33,243 nt of DNA, from contig JAYEJA010000161.1 of the NCBI GenBank assembly GCA_034660395.1, forward strand, positions 1-33,243. Direction: 5' to 3'. The notes under the pieces are model-generated. The model saw only the letters and a program-made list of their open reading frames with translations, was not told the DNA's origin and ran no database searches. Below are positions 32,897 to 33,243 of the stretch, piece by piece. Positions within the stretch are counted from its first letter, which is position 1. Every line of letters begins with the position of its first letter. Position numbers and translations under genes: made by a program. This stretch comes from JAQVEM01 sp034660395 (GTDB lineage Bacteria; Actinomycetota; Humimicrobiia; Humimicrobiales; Humimicrobiaceae).

Positions 32897-33243
32897 TTGG
32901 GAAAGCTCAGGAAGGCCTTAAGAAAAAAATATAAGGGGGTGAATAGCATATTTATATCTTCTTTTGTCCCCAGAAAATGCGGGATTGCAACATACACAAG
33001 TGACTTAACCAACGCTATGGATCTTATTAGTCCACTTTGTGAACCGAGAATTGTAGCTTTAAATAAGCCGGAAGATGGGATTGAGTATCCACCGAAGGTC
33101 GTATTTGAGATTAACCAGGACGATGTTAGTTCCTACAAAAAAGCTGCCGCATATATTAATAGATCCAGGGCAGATGTAGTTGTTCTTGAACATGAATTTG
33201 GACTTTATGGCGGTAAGTTTGGAGAATATATAAACGAGCTGGT
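32897..33243 (+). CDS. Glycosyltransferase, paralogue of the preceding one (runs off the window)
   Basis: An open frame runs from TTG 32897 to the end of the window. AGGGGGTGA (32881-32889) is correctly spaced for this TTG. The protein reads MGKLRKALRKKYKG, then IFISSFVPRKCGIATYTSDL, and later VVVLEHEFGLYGGKF. It is clearly related to the N-terminus of the glycosyltransferase just upstream (SSYVPRLCGIATF; QHEYGLYE). An alternative GTG start at 32939 overlaps its own AAGGGGG and is less likely. The C-terminal sugar-nucleotide lobe is outside the window. Confidence 0.78.
   Translation, partial: MGKLRKALRKKYKGVNSIFISSFVPRKCGIATYTSDLTNAMDLISPLCEPRIVALNKPEDGIEYPPKVVFEINQDDVSSYKKAAAYINRSRADVVVLEHEFGLYGGKFGEYINEL

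Overview
The window is a stretch of bacterial chromosome with low G+C content (by eye about 35-38%). Genes are short, Shine-Dalgarno motifs are mostly recognisable, and ATG starts dominate with a few TTG or GTG. TGA is used as a normal stop, for example at the end of the ABC ATPase and of the HTH/coiled-coil protein, so the code looks standard. A superoxide reductase plus flavodiiron protein operon, a short MetE-like methyltransferase and a PAS-GGDEF-HD-GYP protein point to an anaerobic, free-living bacterium. Nothing here fixes the phylum. There is no rRNA, tRNA, CRISPR array or phage module.

Layout. 1-1416: an insertion sequence with one DDE transposase and tandem terminal repeats; its outer left end is probably just outside the window. 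1479-2111: a TRIC/UPF0126 channel-like membrane protein. 2290-6262: a TetR regulator behind a tandem operator, then an ABC ATPase, two ABC-2 permeases and a 69-residue membrane protein, which form a self-regulated export operon. 6290-10348: a small membrane protein, an alpha/beta hydrolase with a Cys nucleophile, an MFS transporter, and a SatD-family protein with its membrane partner. 10528-10737: a remnant of a ROK regulator. 11025-13370: two exported proteins, one a PdaC/RsiV-like lipoprotein. 13628-14686: a core-MetE-like methyltransferase. 14776-16261: a TolB-propeller lipoprotein split by a frameshift. 16436-18478: an orphan ParA and a DegV protein, divergent.

18650-21377: an excisionase-type HTH/coiled-coil protein, a terminator, and a c-di-GMP signalling protein split by a frameshift. 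21445-22173: a ZIP metal transporter. 22369-27222: a lipid-related block made of an autoregulated TetR, an NAD-dependent SDR, a small membrane protein, and an 847-residue fusion of acyl-activating enzyme, acyl carrier domain and PlsC acyltransferase. 27264-28920: the superoxide reductase and flavodiiron protein. 29020-31171: a TIGR02757 protein and an LCP ligase with a DUF4214 module. 31397-33243: two related glycosyltransferases; the first is disrupted and the second runs off the window.

Two threads stand out. First, three genes carry small indels that break the frame. Two are clear homopolymer slips (G7 at 15943-15949, A7 at 19888-19894). The third gene has a pair of compensating indels flanking an in-frame TGA. 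Uncorrected sequencing or assembly error is the simplest explanation. Phase variation is the interesting alternative, because all three gene products are envelope or signalling proteins. Second, the tri-domain enzyme at 24679-27222 could in principle activate a fatty acid, hold it on its own carrier domain and transfer it to a lysophospholipid, with a TetR/SDR operon beside it. I see no defence, secretion or biosynthetic system that is clearly unprecedented.
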